Shown one piece after another: positions 1 through 9,679 of a stretch of DNA of 64,000 nt. The translations under genes were made by a program, and so were the position numbers. Under the pieces are notes generated by a model that was given only the letters and a program-made list of their open reading frames with translations, was not told the origin of the DNA and searched no databases. Position 1 is the first letter of the stretch. Every line of letters begins with the position of its first letter. The DNA is from Leptospira stimsonii (lineage in GTDB: Bacteria; Spirochaetota; Leptospiria; Leptospirales; Leptospiraceae): contig NZ_QHCT01000001.1 in NCBI RefSeq assembly GCF_003545885.1, positions 310,001-374,000 of the forward strand, in the 5' to 3' direction.

Positions 1-152
1 CAAAACTTTGCTTTTTTACGATTTGCAAAAAAAAGAACGTCCGCATCTTCGCCGACGGTTCGTCTTCGCTAAAGGATCTTCGGACAGAATCTGATTCAAG
101 TTTCGGAAACGTTAGTCATCCTTTCTTTTTAATTTCAGAAAAGTTCAAATGA
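1..152 (+). other. Window-edge stretch, possible 3' end of a gene
   Basis: The plus-strand frame starting at base 3 stays open for 49 codons and stops at 150-152, just before the end of the convergent lnt gene. This could be the C-terminus of a gene that begins outside the window. The codons look compatible with the neighbouring genes, but no family is recognisable and other frames are open for shorter distances. On the minus strand an ATG at 44-46 could instead begin a gene running off the left edge. Neither reading is strong. Confidence 0.25.
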
Positions 153-168
153 AAGGATGACTTTTCTT

Positions 169-1941
169 TTAGACTTTCTTTCCTTTTCTAATTCCGATCA
201 GGAGATTCAAATAATAAATTCCCGTGAGAAAGAGCATCAACCAAGGAATCAAATTTCCATACTGCGTATAAAACGTTGGGGGAGAATCGATCACGTCGAT
301 GGTTTCGGAAAGAGATTCGGAGGTCATGAGGCCGGTTTTTTTTCCTCCCACAAAACGTCCGAGATGATCTATGTTCGCGGAAATCCCGGAGTTCGTGGAT
401 CGAACCATCCATCTTCGAAGTTCGATAGAACGAAGCCTTCCGAGTTCCATGTGCTGATCGCTTTCGGTCGTAGTTCCGTACCACTTATCGTTCGTTAGAT
501 TGACGATAAACTCAGGATTTCCAGCCGTTCTAAATTCTCTCACAAATTCGGGAAGAATCACTTCGTAACAAATCAAGGGAAGAAATTTTCCTGATTCCTT
601 CACTTCCGTTTTTGCAGACTCGTAGTAAGCACGAACCGCTTCGTGGCTTAGATTCTCCGTATCCAACCATCCAAGATGAAGGCCTTTCGGAGCTTTCTCC
701 TTTTCCTGAGGAGTATAATAACGGATGAGATTGTGGTTTAATCCCGGTTCGAATCTTCCCGTCTGTTGGCTCAACTCGTAGAGAAAATCGAATGGCATAT
801 ATTCTCCGAACATAAGGAGAAATTTTTTCTGATAAGAATCCCTTCGATCCCCGTTCGGATCATAGAGAACGTTGTTGTTGTAGTATCGAAGATTTTTTGC
901 ACCAGGCGTTCCTTTGTAGCCCGCGTCGATTTCGTTAAAGAATACGTTGGCTTTGTATTTGTTCGCAAGAAGAAACATCAAAGAATCAAAACGATGCCAA
1001 TACAATCTTCTCGCGACCGTCGTCACAGGAGTGTTGTGAGCAGAGAAGAATGGAACACCGGCTTCGGGAAGCACGATCAGATCCGGCTTGCTTCCCATTC
1101 TTGTAACCCCTTCATCGGCAAGTTTTTCGATCCGAGCCATAAGAGCCTCGATGGATTCTTTCACTTCTCTTCCGTCACGGAAACTCAAAGGTGCGTCCGG
1201 TTGAATCACGAGAACTTTTACGGATTTCGTAGGTTTTACGTTTTCCCATTTTTTATAAAGAACCGCTCCCGAAATTACAAAACTCAGAAGGAGGATCGAT
1301 GGTAAGGCGACAAAACGAAGATACTGGTTTCTTTTTTCTTTCGAATTAAGAATTTCTTTCCAATGCCAAGGATTGGATTGGAAGAGAGTGTAGGAGACGA
1401 CAAAGACGAGAAAACTCAGACCGTAGACACCGGTAATCTCTACGTTTTGGGCGAGAACGATATTCCCTGCGGCCAAGTTTCCCCAATACCAGGGAAATAA
1501 CTGTGGCCCGATCAATTCGGAAAGAAGTCCGCAAAAACCCGCGACCCAAACCGAATGACGACCTATCTTTCCGGAAAGAAAGGAAAAACTCATCATAAAA
1601 AGCGGGAACTTTAAACTAAACAAAAGTCCTGCAAATAGAAGAATCAGCACTGCGATCACATACGGAAAGTTTCCGAACGTTATCGCCATATGAATGATCC
1701 AATGAAAAGAAATCGCGTAGAAGACGACGCCGATGATCAAACCTTGATAGAATAACTTTTTATACTTACCCTGATATTTTAGGCTGAGCCAAAAAAGGCC
1801 GAAGGGAGCGATCCAAACAAAATGGCTCAAGGAAATGGGAGCGAACGCTAAGAAAGAAAAAATACCGGTCCAAAAATAACAGAATAGGTTAAACCAGACT
1901 GTCTTCTGGAATTGCTGAAAACGATGGTGAAAATTATCCAT
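169..1941 (-). CDS. lnt: Apolipoprotein N-acyltransferase
   Basis: Inner-membrane enzyme that N-acylates the lipid-modified Cys of lipoproteins, the last step of lipoprotein maturation. About six hydrophobic segments fill the first 210 residues, followed by a carbon-nitrogen hydrolase (nitrilase) domain. The catalytic triad is visible: Glu in LIVLPEAG, Lys in [13 protein letters not shown] and Cys in LPLICYEV. A last membrane helix lies near the C-terminus ([12 protein letters not shown]). Length is about 590 aa, slightly longer than E. coli Lnt (about 512 aa). The frame opens at a TTG at 1980. ATG at 1956 has GGAG directly against it, and ATG at 1941 is the first one with that GGAG upstream, so the start is uncertain. 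It diverges from murA and is consistent with the many lipoproteins in the window. Confidence 0.93.
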   Translation of the reverse strand: MDNFHHRFQQFQKTVWFNLFCYFWTGIFSFLAFAPISLSHFVWIAPFGLFWLSLKYQGKYKKLFYQGLIIGVVFYAISFHWIIHMAITFGNFPYVIAVLILLFAGLLFSLKFPLFMMSFSFLSGKIGRHSVWVAGFCGLLSELIGPQLFPWYWGNLAAGNIVLAQNVEITGVYGLSFLVFVVSYTLFQSNPWHWKEILNSKEKRNQYLRFVALPSILLLSFVISGAVLYKKWENVKPTKSVKVLVIQPDAPLSFRDGREVKESIEALMARIEKLADEGVTRMGSKPDLIVLPEAGVPFFSAHNTPVTTVARRLYWHRFDSLMFLLANKYKANVFFNEIDAGYKGTPGAKNLRYYNNNVLYDPNGDRRDSYQKKFLLMFGEYMPFDFLYELSQQTGRFEPGLNHNLIRYYTPQEKEKAPKGLHLGWLDTENLSHEAVRAYYESAKTEVKESGKFLPLICYEVILPEFVREFRTAGNPEFIVNLTNDKWYGTTTESDQHMELGRLRSIELRRWMVRSTNSGISANIDHLGRFVGGKKTGLMTSESLSETIDVIDSPPTFYTQYGNLIPWLMLFLTGIYYLNLLIGIRKGKKV

Positions 1942-2132
1942 GGATAAAACGTTCATCTCCTTTTTGGGACGAGAAGTCAACAGAATTCATCGGGAAACGA
2001 CGATCGACAAGAACGGGGAATCGTTTTCAAAGATTCCGTTCGATGATGTTTTGTATTTCGTCGAGGGGATTCAAAAATAACGACGGGCTACAATTCGATT
2101 GCCAGAAAGACCGGATTCTACAATTTATCATT

Positions 2133-3427
<1,295 letters not shown>

Positions 3428-3431
<4 letters not shown>

Positions 3432-4084
3432 ACCGAAAGGATTTTTTTAAAAAGGGTCTGGCAAGAATGCTGGACCTCGCGCAAGAAAGCGCCGCCGATA
3501 TCGCATCCGGTTTTAAAGAAATCACATCCGAGCATCCAACAAAACCGGCTCCGAAAAAAAAATCGAAGAAGAATTCCAAGAAGGAAGCGGCCTTTCTTCT
3601 TCCGCACCAAATCAAATCCAGTAGAAAGAAAAAGATCCGCAACGTACAGGCGCCGCCTGGTGCGTTAGACGAAACCAAATTCTTAAAAAAATGCACCGGT
3701 TGTGGTGATTGTATTTATGCCTGTCCTTATAGCGTTTTGTTTCCCGTTTTCGACGAAACGACGGAAAAACACGTTCCAAGAATGGACGTAAACTTAAACG
3801 CATGTATGCTTTGTGAGGACTGGCCTTGTATCAAAGCTTGCAAAGAGGAAGCGCTTTTGCCTTTGAAGGAAGCGCCTAAGTTCGGACAAGCGAAAGGTAT
3901 TTTCGAATTTTGTCTCAATCACAAAACGGGAGAAACGACTTGTTCCAATTGTAAGGATAGTTGCCCCGTAGAAGGTGTCGTAAACTTCAAAGGAACCAAA
4001 CCTTCGTTTTCGAAAGCGTGCACGGGTTGCGGCCAGTGTGTGTCCGCGTGTCCTACGTTTCCGAGAGCGATTCGTATTCAATAA
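3428..4084 (+). CDS. Four-cluster 4Fe-4S ferredoxin-type protein (NapF/MauM-like)
   Basis: Probable electron carrier, partner unknown. It starts at a TTG that overlaps the murA stop. The first 75 residues are basic and low in complexity, with a Lys-rich stretch ([12 protein letters not shown]). The Cys-rich part follows: [35 protein letters not shown] and [12 protein letters not shown], enough for up to four clusters. The arrangement resembles NapF/NapG/MauM ferredoxins, but no nitrate or methylamine genes are nearby. The N-terminus ([13 protein letters not shown]) vaguely recalls NapG-type leaders but has no twin-arginine motif, so the protein is probably cytoplasmic. Co-transcription with murA is likely from the overlap. 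The role in that operon is not known. Confidence 0.85.
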
Positions 4085-4088
4085 TTTT

Positions 4089-5279
4089 ATGCTTCTAAGA
4101 ATCGGATTTCTCTGTTTTGTAATCTGTTTTTTACTTCCATACAAAACGATTTTTAGCGAATCGATACCGACGAAAATTCGAGTTGGAATTCTATCCAAAT
4201 ATACGCCGACGGAAATTGAAATCCGATCTTGGAATGCGAAGGTCATTGCAGGAAAACGATTCATCGAAAAGAAAAATTCGACGTTACGATTGAAAGCGAA
4301 CGCGAATCGTATCGTAGTTCATCTCGAATCCAAAAATTTTTCCGAAGAGTTCATCGGTTTTTTAGGCGGAACCTACGAAATTTCTTTTCCAAACCGGAAA
4401 GATGTCTTTCGTTATTCCGGAGATTTGGAAATCACATCCATCAAAGGAAAACTCGCCCTAATTCTATCCATTCCAAAAAATGAATATACCCGAATCGCGA
4501 CCGAGTCCGAATTCGGAACGTTGTTTCATACGAACCCGCAAAACATTACGGCTCCGAATTGGAAAAAAGAATTCAAATCGGCGGCGGAAACGGTAGTTCT
4601 TTCCTACGCGCTCGCAAACCTAAACCGCCATAAATCGGAAGGATACGATCTATGCGATTTAACGCATTGTCTTCAATACTCGGGTCGAACGGATCGGAAA
4701 TCGAAAGTTCAAGAAGAGGATTCTTCCCATTATATTTTAAAGGATTCTCACGGTAACATTCTTGAAGCATTCTTTCACTCGGCCTGCGGTGGCAACCTTT
4801 CGCGACCTTCCGTAATGTGGAAGAATCATAAAAGCCAAGAAAACATGTTTCGCTCAGGAAAAGATCTTTGGAAAACGAATCGGGTTCTTTGCGAAACATC
4901 CCCACAATTTCGCTGGGAAAACGTTATCCATCGTATCGACCTTGAAAAAGCTTTGGAATTGAAGAAGATCACGCAGTTGCAAACGATTCAAAAAGAATCC
5001 AGGGTCACGGAAGTCTTAGTGAAAACCGAAAACGGGAATTCTTCGATTCCCATCGCCGTATTTCTATCCAAAATCGGAAAAGGGTTGGGATGGAACCAGA
5101 TTAAAAGTAACGATTTTACGATCGAAAATTCCCGGAACGGTTTTCTCATTCAAGGAAAAGGATTTGGACACGGAGTTGGACTTTGCCAGTACGGTGCGAG
5201 GGAAATGGCGTTTCAAGGCGCAACGTCAGCTGAAATTCTAAAATTCTATTTTCCGAACGCTAGGCTTGTGAAACTTTGA
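4089..5279 (+). CDS. Secreted SpoIID/LytB-domain protein
   Basis: SpoIID-family proteins bind or cleave peptidoglycan glycan strands (lytic transglycosylase in sporulation) or stimulate amidases (LytB). The ATG at 4089 gives a clear signal peptide (LLRIGFLCFVICFLLPYKTIFS). The domain shows its diagnostic pieces: a conserved segment around residues 155-200 with SYALANLNRH and CDLTHCLQYSG, HSACGGNLS near 245, and the C-terminal signature GFGHGVGLCQYGAREMA followed by AEILKFYFPNA. About 396 aa. It lies 4 bp after the ferredoxin gene and overlaps the next gene by 4 bp (TTGA), so it belongs to the murA run. Leptospira does not sporulate, so a role in general wall remodelling is inferred. Confidence 0.9.
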   Translation: MLLRIGFLCFVICFLLPYKTIFSESIPTKIRVGILSKYTPTEIEIRSWNAKVIAGKRFIEKKNSTLRLKANANRIVVHLESKNFSEEFIGFLGGTYEISFPNRKDVFRYSGDLEITSIKGKLALILSIPKNEYTRIATESEFGTLFHTNPQNITAPNWKKEFKSAAETVVLSYALANLNRHKSEGYDLCDLTHCLQYSGRTDRKSKVQEEDSSHYILKDSHGNILEAFFHSACGGNLSRPSVMWKNHKSQENMFRSGKDLWKTNRVLCETSPQFRWENVIHRIDLEKALELKKITQLQTIQKESRVTEVLVKTENGNSSIPIAVFLSKIGKGLGWNQIKSNDFTIENSRNGFLIQGKGFGHGVGLCQYGAREMAFQGATSAEILKFYFPNARLVKL

Positions 5280-5983
5280 AACCGTCCGTTCTTCTCTTAC
5301 TTATCACTTTTTTTTGTTCTCCTCTTTTTGCGGAATCGATTCGCTTTGTGATCGAAGGTCACGAATTTTATTTTCTAAAAGATCCGAATTCTCCTCTTAA
5401 AACCGAAACAAAGGAAATGATTCAAGAATTTGCGGATCAATTTATATTAGAATTAAATAATGAATCAGAACGGCTCAATCTCAAAAAGCCGTCCTCTGTT
5501 TCCGTTTTTATTTCTCAAAACACGAAAATCTTCTCACGAACAACCGGACAACCATCGTTTATAGCCGCGCATTTCCTCTTGGAGTCGGAACAATTCCATT
5601 TTCAAAATCCGAGTCTATTAAAAAAAAAGAATATTCTTTCGACGTCCATTCGACACGAGATTTGTCATTATTTTTCCCCACATATAGACAATGTCGATTT
5701 GCGCTGGCTCGAAGAATCCTATTGCGAAGCCTTGTATCCGACGAACGCGATTGTTTCAAAAAAATTTCTCCAGTTTCCCAATTCATGGGAACAGTTCAAA
5801 CTATTCAACCGAGACAAATCTTCGGATAAGAAAAGAGAACTTAAAAAATACGAACTTCTCTCTTCTTGGGGAAGTTGGATTTTAAAAGAACAAGGGGAAA
5901 TTCAATTTAGAGATCTTCTTAAAAATAGGGTACAAGAAAAAGAATGGAAAACTCTGTACTCTAAATTCTTAAAAACTCAATAA
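5276..5983 (+). CDS. Secreted HExxH putative metallopeptidase
   Basis: TTG start overlapping the SpoIID-protein stop. A signal peptide covers about residues 1-20 (LLLLITFFCSPLFAES). The sequence HEICH at residues 127-131 fits the zinc-binding HExxH motif, and Glu residues in WLEESYCEAL (146-151) could supply the third ligand, as in gluzincins of the peptidase-MA type. The protein is short (235 aa). I recognise no closer family. The substrate is unknown; a link to wall or envelope proteins is inferred from the murA/SpoIID neighbours and the secretion signal. The gene ends 3 bp from the convergent macroglobulin cluster. Confidence 0.7.
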   Translation: MKPSVLLLLITFFCSPLFAESIRFVIEGHEFYFLKDPNSPLKTETKEMIQEFADQFILELNNESERLNLKKPSSVSVFISQNTKIFSRTTGQPSFIAAHFLLESEQFHFQNPSLLKKKNILSTSIRHEICHYFSPHIDNVDLRWLEESYCEALYPTNAIVSKKFLQFPNSWEQFKLFNRDKSSDKKRELKKYELLSSWGSWILKEQGEIQFRDLLKNRVQEKEWKTLYSKFLKTQ

Positions 5984-5986
5984 AGT

Positions 5987-7816
5987 CTATTCCACTCCTA
6001 CTCTTGCCTTCCCCCATACTTCGCCGGGATTACCGCTTCCAAACGACATCGAAAAATGAGCGAACGGTTTCAACTTATCCAAAATCGGCTGAACGTCTCT
6101 TTCGATCGTTTTGGAGGAATATTCCATAGAATCGCTGGCGCCATACAAGTAAAAAGTTTTCAAATCACTTAATAAATTTGGAATATGAATTGTGAGATGA
6201 TTCGGATAGGAACCTTGTTTTTCGATCAAGCCGGAACCGAATCGATCCGATTGGTTCGGTTTATTTCCGTTCCGAGTCGCGATCGTTTCCTCGACACTCT
6301 TTTTATCGGATCCGAAAAATGTCCAATCGCCCACTTTTACGAACGAAGGAGAATAATACCCGCCCTGTTTTAAATCGTAAGTCGCATACTCCACATTCTG
6401 AAAATTTTCTTTCGTTTTCGCTCCAACTTTAAAAATCGATTTCAAAACGAAATCGTCTTTTACGACGGAAGAAAGTGAAATTCCGAATCTTGGATAGATC
6501 ATTCCGTTCTTCGAATCGAGTCCGTGGAAAGACAGAGCAACTCCTTTCGAGTCTTGAAAATAGTTTTTCGGATTAAGCGCCGCGCTCTCCGCAAATTGAT
6601 CGAGACCTTTGGAAAGATTTTGCCAATCTCCTTCCAGTTCCGTCAATGTTTTCCAGACTTCGATCGGTTTGAGTGTTTCGGAATAAAACGCGAACGTAAG
6701 ATCTTTGGGAAGAATTTTTGAAAGGTTCGGTGTGATCGTATTGGAACTTGTATCCGATTGATCACCGCCGATTCTATAAACCTCGCCTTCCAACAGCCCT
6801 CTTTCCTTCCAACCGAGTAGAAGTCCCATCGACGAATTTCCAAAACAAGGTTTCAAGACTGGAGAGAGTAGAGAATTTGTTCCGGCATAGAATAGAAGTT
6901 TGTTCTCTTTCTTCTGCGCGGATTTCCTCAAATGGCTAAAACCTTTCAAATTTCCAAGAGATGAATTATTCTTAGTGGAAGCCAATGCGAGAGAAACATC
7001 TAAAGTTTCCTTCGAGTTCGTTATCAGAAAGAAGTTTCCGATAACCGTTATATAAACGCTTTCATTGCCAAAATCGTACTGATACATTTCCAGATTCCCG
7101 AACTTTTCCGAACCTACATTGAATTGGTCCGTAAAGTCATCTGCGCTATGCGTATTCCCCGTTCCGTCTTCAGAGGAACCGTCTTCGGAAGAATTTTGTT
7201 CGGATTGCGGCTTTGGTTTAGGCGGTTCTATTTTCTTTCCTGCAATTTTTTCGCCTTGAAACAAAGTCAAAAGACTAACGCCTAACTTAGATTGAATGCT
7301 CGCCTTCCCTATCACAAGCCATTCTGATTTTTGCAATAATGCCATTGCGACGGGACCGTCGAAAAGACTCGCCAATCGATTCGGTTGAGTCAAAACCCCG
7401 GCCTTTGCTTCCAATAGATATAAGATGGAACTTACTTTTCTCAGTTCCGGTAGTGTTAGAGTTTTTCGAAACGTACCGTCCTCGGAAAGTTTTCTACCGA
7501 GTTCCGTCTTTGCTACGTCTTCGATGAATTCTTCCGGTCGAAATACTTCTAGCACCAAACTCGCGTTATCCGGAATCATTAAAGCTGGATCGTCGATGGA
7601 AGAATCGATCGAATACTTATCCCTGAATATCAGATAAGAAAGACCGGAAAAAGTAAATACCAGGACAAAAAGGAAAGAATATCGTCTTTTAGGATCCTTC
7701 CAAATCTTCTCTTGGAATATCGGAACAAAACGGTCCCAGCTTTCTTTCGTTTTTATTACGGTTCGATTCCAGAAAGCCTTCGATTTTTCGATCCAGATTT
7801 TTACTTTTTCCTTCAT
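5987..7816 (-). CDS. Membrane-anchored protein of the macroglobulin cluster (YfaA/DUF2138-like position)
   Basis: About 609 aa with a cytoplasmic basic N-terminus, one membrane segment near residues 47-66 (YSFLFVLVFTFSGLSYLIF) and a large periplasmic part. Motifs include DNASLVLEVFRPEEF and FDGPVAMALL. A low-complexity stretch around residue 210 (PPKPKPQSEQNSSEDGSSEDG) looks like a linker between two halves that resemble each other loosely. The ATG at 7816 has GGAG six bases upstream and overlaps the preceding stop as ATGA; the upstream TTG at 7828 is less likely. In E. coli the yfa cluster ends with YfaA, a membrane-anchored DUF2138 protein of similar size. This gene occupies an equivalent place, but the sequence match is too weak for me to assert the family. 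Confidence 0.75.
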   Translation of the reverse strand: MKEKVKIWIEKSKAFWNRTVIKTKESWDRFVPIFQEKIWKDPKRRYSFLFVLVFTFSGLSYLIFRDKYSIDSSIDDPALMIPDNASLVLEVFRPEEFIEDVAKTELGRKLSEDGTFRKTLTLPELRKVSSILYLLEAKAGVLTQPNRLASLFDGPVAMALLQKSEWLVIGKASIQSKLGVSLLTLFQGEKIAGKKIEPPKPKPQSEQNSSEDGSSEDGTGNTHSADDFTDQFNVGSEKFGNLEMYQYDFGNESVYITVIGNFFLITNSKETLDVSLALASTKNNSSLGNLKGFSHLRKSAQKKENKLLFYAGTNSLLSPVLKPCFGNSSMGLLLGWKERGLLEGEVYRIGGDQSDTSSNTITPNLSKILPKDLTFAFYSETLKPIEVWKTLTELEGDWQNLSKGLDQFAESAALNPKNYFQDSKGVALSFHGLDSKNGMIYPRFGISLSSVVKDDFVLKSIFKVGAKTKENFQNVEYATYDLKQGGYYSPSFVKVGDWTFFGSDKKSVEETIATRNGNKPNQSDRFGSGLIEKQGSYPNHLTIHIPNLLSDLKTFYLYGASDSMEYSSKTIERDVQPILDKLKPFAHFSMSFGSGNPGEVWGKARVGVE

Positions 7817-8931
7817 TCTTTTCTCCAAGAAAGGTTGTCCTGTTTTCCGATTTCGTTTAGGATTCTTAATACCAAGCTCTGCGCTTGTTTGCTTCCCGAG
7901 CCTTTTTCCACAAAAGCGGTCAGCAGATAATTCTTCCTTTTCAACTTAAAATACAAAGTGATCCAACCGTGCGTCTCATATCGTTTCGAATAGATGGTTC
8001 CGGTTCCCGTCTTTGCGCCCACAATTTCTATAGCAGAGTTGTTAAAAGATTTGAGTTCTTTGAGAGTTCCTATTTTTGGAACGGAGCCTAAAGCGGATAA
8101 AATAAGATGGATATCCCGACTCGTAAACGGATTATCGCTTACCTTGATTCTATTTCCGGAATCTTCCCAAGAAGGAGAAAGCCTCGGACCCAAAGTCCAA
8201 ATGGAAGCATACAGTTGTGATACTTTTAAGGGACTCAATAAGAATCCGCCTTCACCGATCGACGAACTCACTCTTCTCAGATTCGTAGGAAACTCTTCAA
8301 AATTTCCGGGTGTTTCTTTGTAAGGTGTCAGTCTCGACTGAGCTGAATTTGTTAAATCGAATTCGGATCTCAGTTTCGAATAAAAAAACTCGGGATTCTT
8401 ACTCGCGTTTTTAAGAAAATATACGTTACAAGATTGAATCAATGCCTGCTCTAAATCGACTCGGCCATGCCCCTCTCTCAAAGAACAACGTAAGTATTTT
8501 TTTCCGTTCTGATCCCGAGGAAGATGAAAGCGCGACAAATCAATCTTCGTAATCGAGATCTTATCTTCCGGATAAAATCGACCTTCACAGTGAATTTTTT
8601 CGGACGGTGAAAAGGCCATCTCATTCTTATATTTTAAAAGGACTAGAGCGGAGAAAGTTTTTAGAAGAGAACCGGGACCAAACTTTTTTTCAATAGCCAT
8701 TTCCGGACGAAAAACGTATCGAACAATCCCTGAATCGGCTTCCAGGATTAGAACCGACGATCTTAAATCGGAATTTTCCTTTTCAAAATTCTGAATTTTA
8801 GAATCCAAATATTGAAACCGAGATCCGCTCTTCGTTTCAGAATATAAAGAATATTGAATGCAATATAGAACAAAACATATTCCTAACTTAAAAAGGAACG
8901 TCTTCCGTGCGTAAAAGGAAACTCGAAACAA
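7813..8931 (-). CDS. Penicillin-binding-protein-like serine transpeptidase (YfaQ/DUF2300-like)
   Basis: Secreted or membrane-anchored: hydrophobic segment at about residues 11-30. All three motifs of the penicillin-binding/serine beta-lactamase fold are present: S88-L-L-K91 (GPGSLLKTF), S167-C-N169 (QSCNVYF) and K307-T-G309 (GAKTGTG). The Cys pattern around HCEGRFY, LRCSL and QSCN resembles what I remember of E. coli YfaQ, which has GSLWK and SCG at matching places. The fold is therefore probably a transpeptidase/carboxypeptidase acting on peptidoglycan. The TTG start has GGAG nine bases upstream and lies 3 bp after the previous stop. It sits among macroglobulin-cluster genes. In the other bacterial macroglobulin class the partner is the penicillin-binding protein PbpC. 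Confidence 0.82.
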   Translation of the reverse strand: MFRVSFYARKTFLFKLGICFVLYCIQYSLYSETKSGSRFQYLDSKIQNFEKENSDLRSSVLILEADSGIVRYVFRPEMAIEKKFGPGSLLKTFSALVLLKYKNEMAFSPSEKIHCEGRFYPEDKISITKIDLSRFHLPRDQNGKKYLRCSLREGHGRVDLEQALIQSCNVYFLKNASKNPEFFYSKLRSEFDLTNSAQSRLTPYKETPGNFEEFPTNLRRVSSSIGEGGFLLSPLKVSQLYASIWTLGPRLSPSWEDSGNRIKVSDNPFTSRDIHLILSALGSVPKIGTLKELKSFNNSAIEIVGAKTGTGTIYSKRYETHGWITLYFKLKRKNYLLTAFVEKGSGSKQAQSLVLRILNEIGKQDNLSWRKE

Positions 8932-8934
8932 ACT

Positions 8935-9624
8935 TCAATTCTCCGGTTCGATTTCGAAATTTGCAAGATGATATACTTGTTGTGACTTTGTCATAACAAA
9001 CTGAAACTGCATCCGTTTTTCATTGGATTTTCCTTCATAAAGAACGACGTATGCATTGACCCGAGTGATGGGTTTATCATAAGAACCGTAGTATTGAACT
9101 TGAACCGAATAGTTACCGGGTAACGCTTTCGCCATCGTAAAAGTTTCCGGACCGAAGCCGTCAACCACGTCCACGTCCAAGTTTCCTCCAGACTGCGTGG
9201 AAGGATGGGAATAATAGCACTTTTCCCCTTTCGGATCGATGACCCAAAGATCCACGTCCGTTTGTGTGTCCCAAGTCAAGACCACCTTGATGTCCCGAGG
9301 AGGAACCTTTGCGAAAAAAGAAACCTTCTCAGAAGTTTTTCCCGCTTTGATTTCGATCAAATTATTTCCCGGCGCGACAACGGCATTCATCGAGAACCTT
9401 CCTTGGCTTACGGGAACAGTCTGCGGAATTCCATTGAGGACGATCGTGATTCTATCTCCGTTTAATCCGGAAACGGTCCCTGAAATTTTTTGTATTCTTT
9501 CAGTTGTAAATCCTCCGTTCGGAGATTCTACAATTAACGATTGAGAATATACGTTTGAAAAAGCGAAGAATACAGAAAAGAATAGGAAAAATACTTCGAC
9601 CAAGTGTCGATTTCTAAGTTTCAT
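8935..9624 (-). CDS. Secreted DUF2135 protein (YfaP-like)
   Basis: About 229 aa. The frame is open up to 9831, inside the macroglobulin gene, but the ATG at 9624 has a strong ribosome site (GGAGGT, 8 bases upstream) and opens a clean signal peptide (VEVFFLFFSVFFAFSNVYSQ). The mature part begins with an Ig-like/carboxypeptidase-regulatory-like stretch (ESPNGGFTTERIQKISGTV). The DUF2135 core follows: WDTQTDVDLWVIDPKGEKCYY, SGGNLDVDVVDGFGPETF and LPGNYSVQVQYYG. DUF2135 is the YfaP family, a constant partner of YfaS-type macroglobulins. Acidic clusters suggest metal or surface binding, but the function is unknown. It lies 55 bp downstream of the macroglobulin gene. Confidence 0.88.
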   Translation of the reverse strand: MKLRNRHLVEVFFLFFSVFFAFSNVYSQSLIVESPNGGFTTERIQKISGTVSGLNGDRITIVLNGIPQTVPVSQGRFSMNAVVAPGNNLIEIKAGKTSEKVSFFAKVPPRDIKVVLTWDTQTDVDLWVIDPKGEKCYYSHPSTQSGGNLDVDVVDGFGPETFTMAKALPGNYSVQVQYYGSYDKPITRVNAYVVLYEGKSNEKRMQFQFVMTKSQQVYHLANFEIEPEN

Positions 9625-9679
9625 AAAAACCTCCGAAGGAATATGAATGATTTTTAATGCTCCGAAAGCGGCGGTTCGT

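Noticed and set aside
157..498. Open frame on the plus strand opposite lnt
   Set aside because: It lies fully inside lnt on the other strand, with no ribosome site or domain. The lnt reading has clear catalytic motifs.
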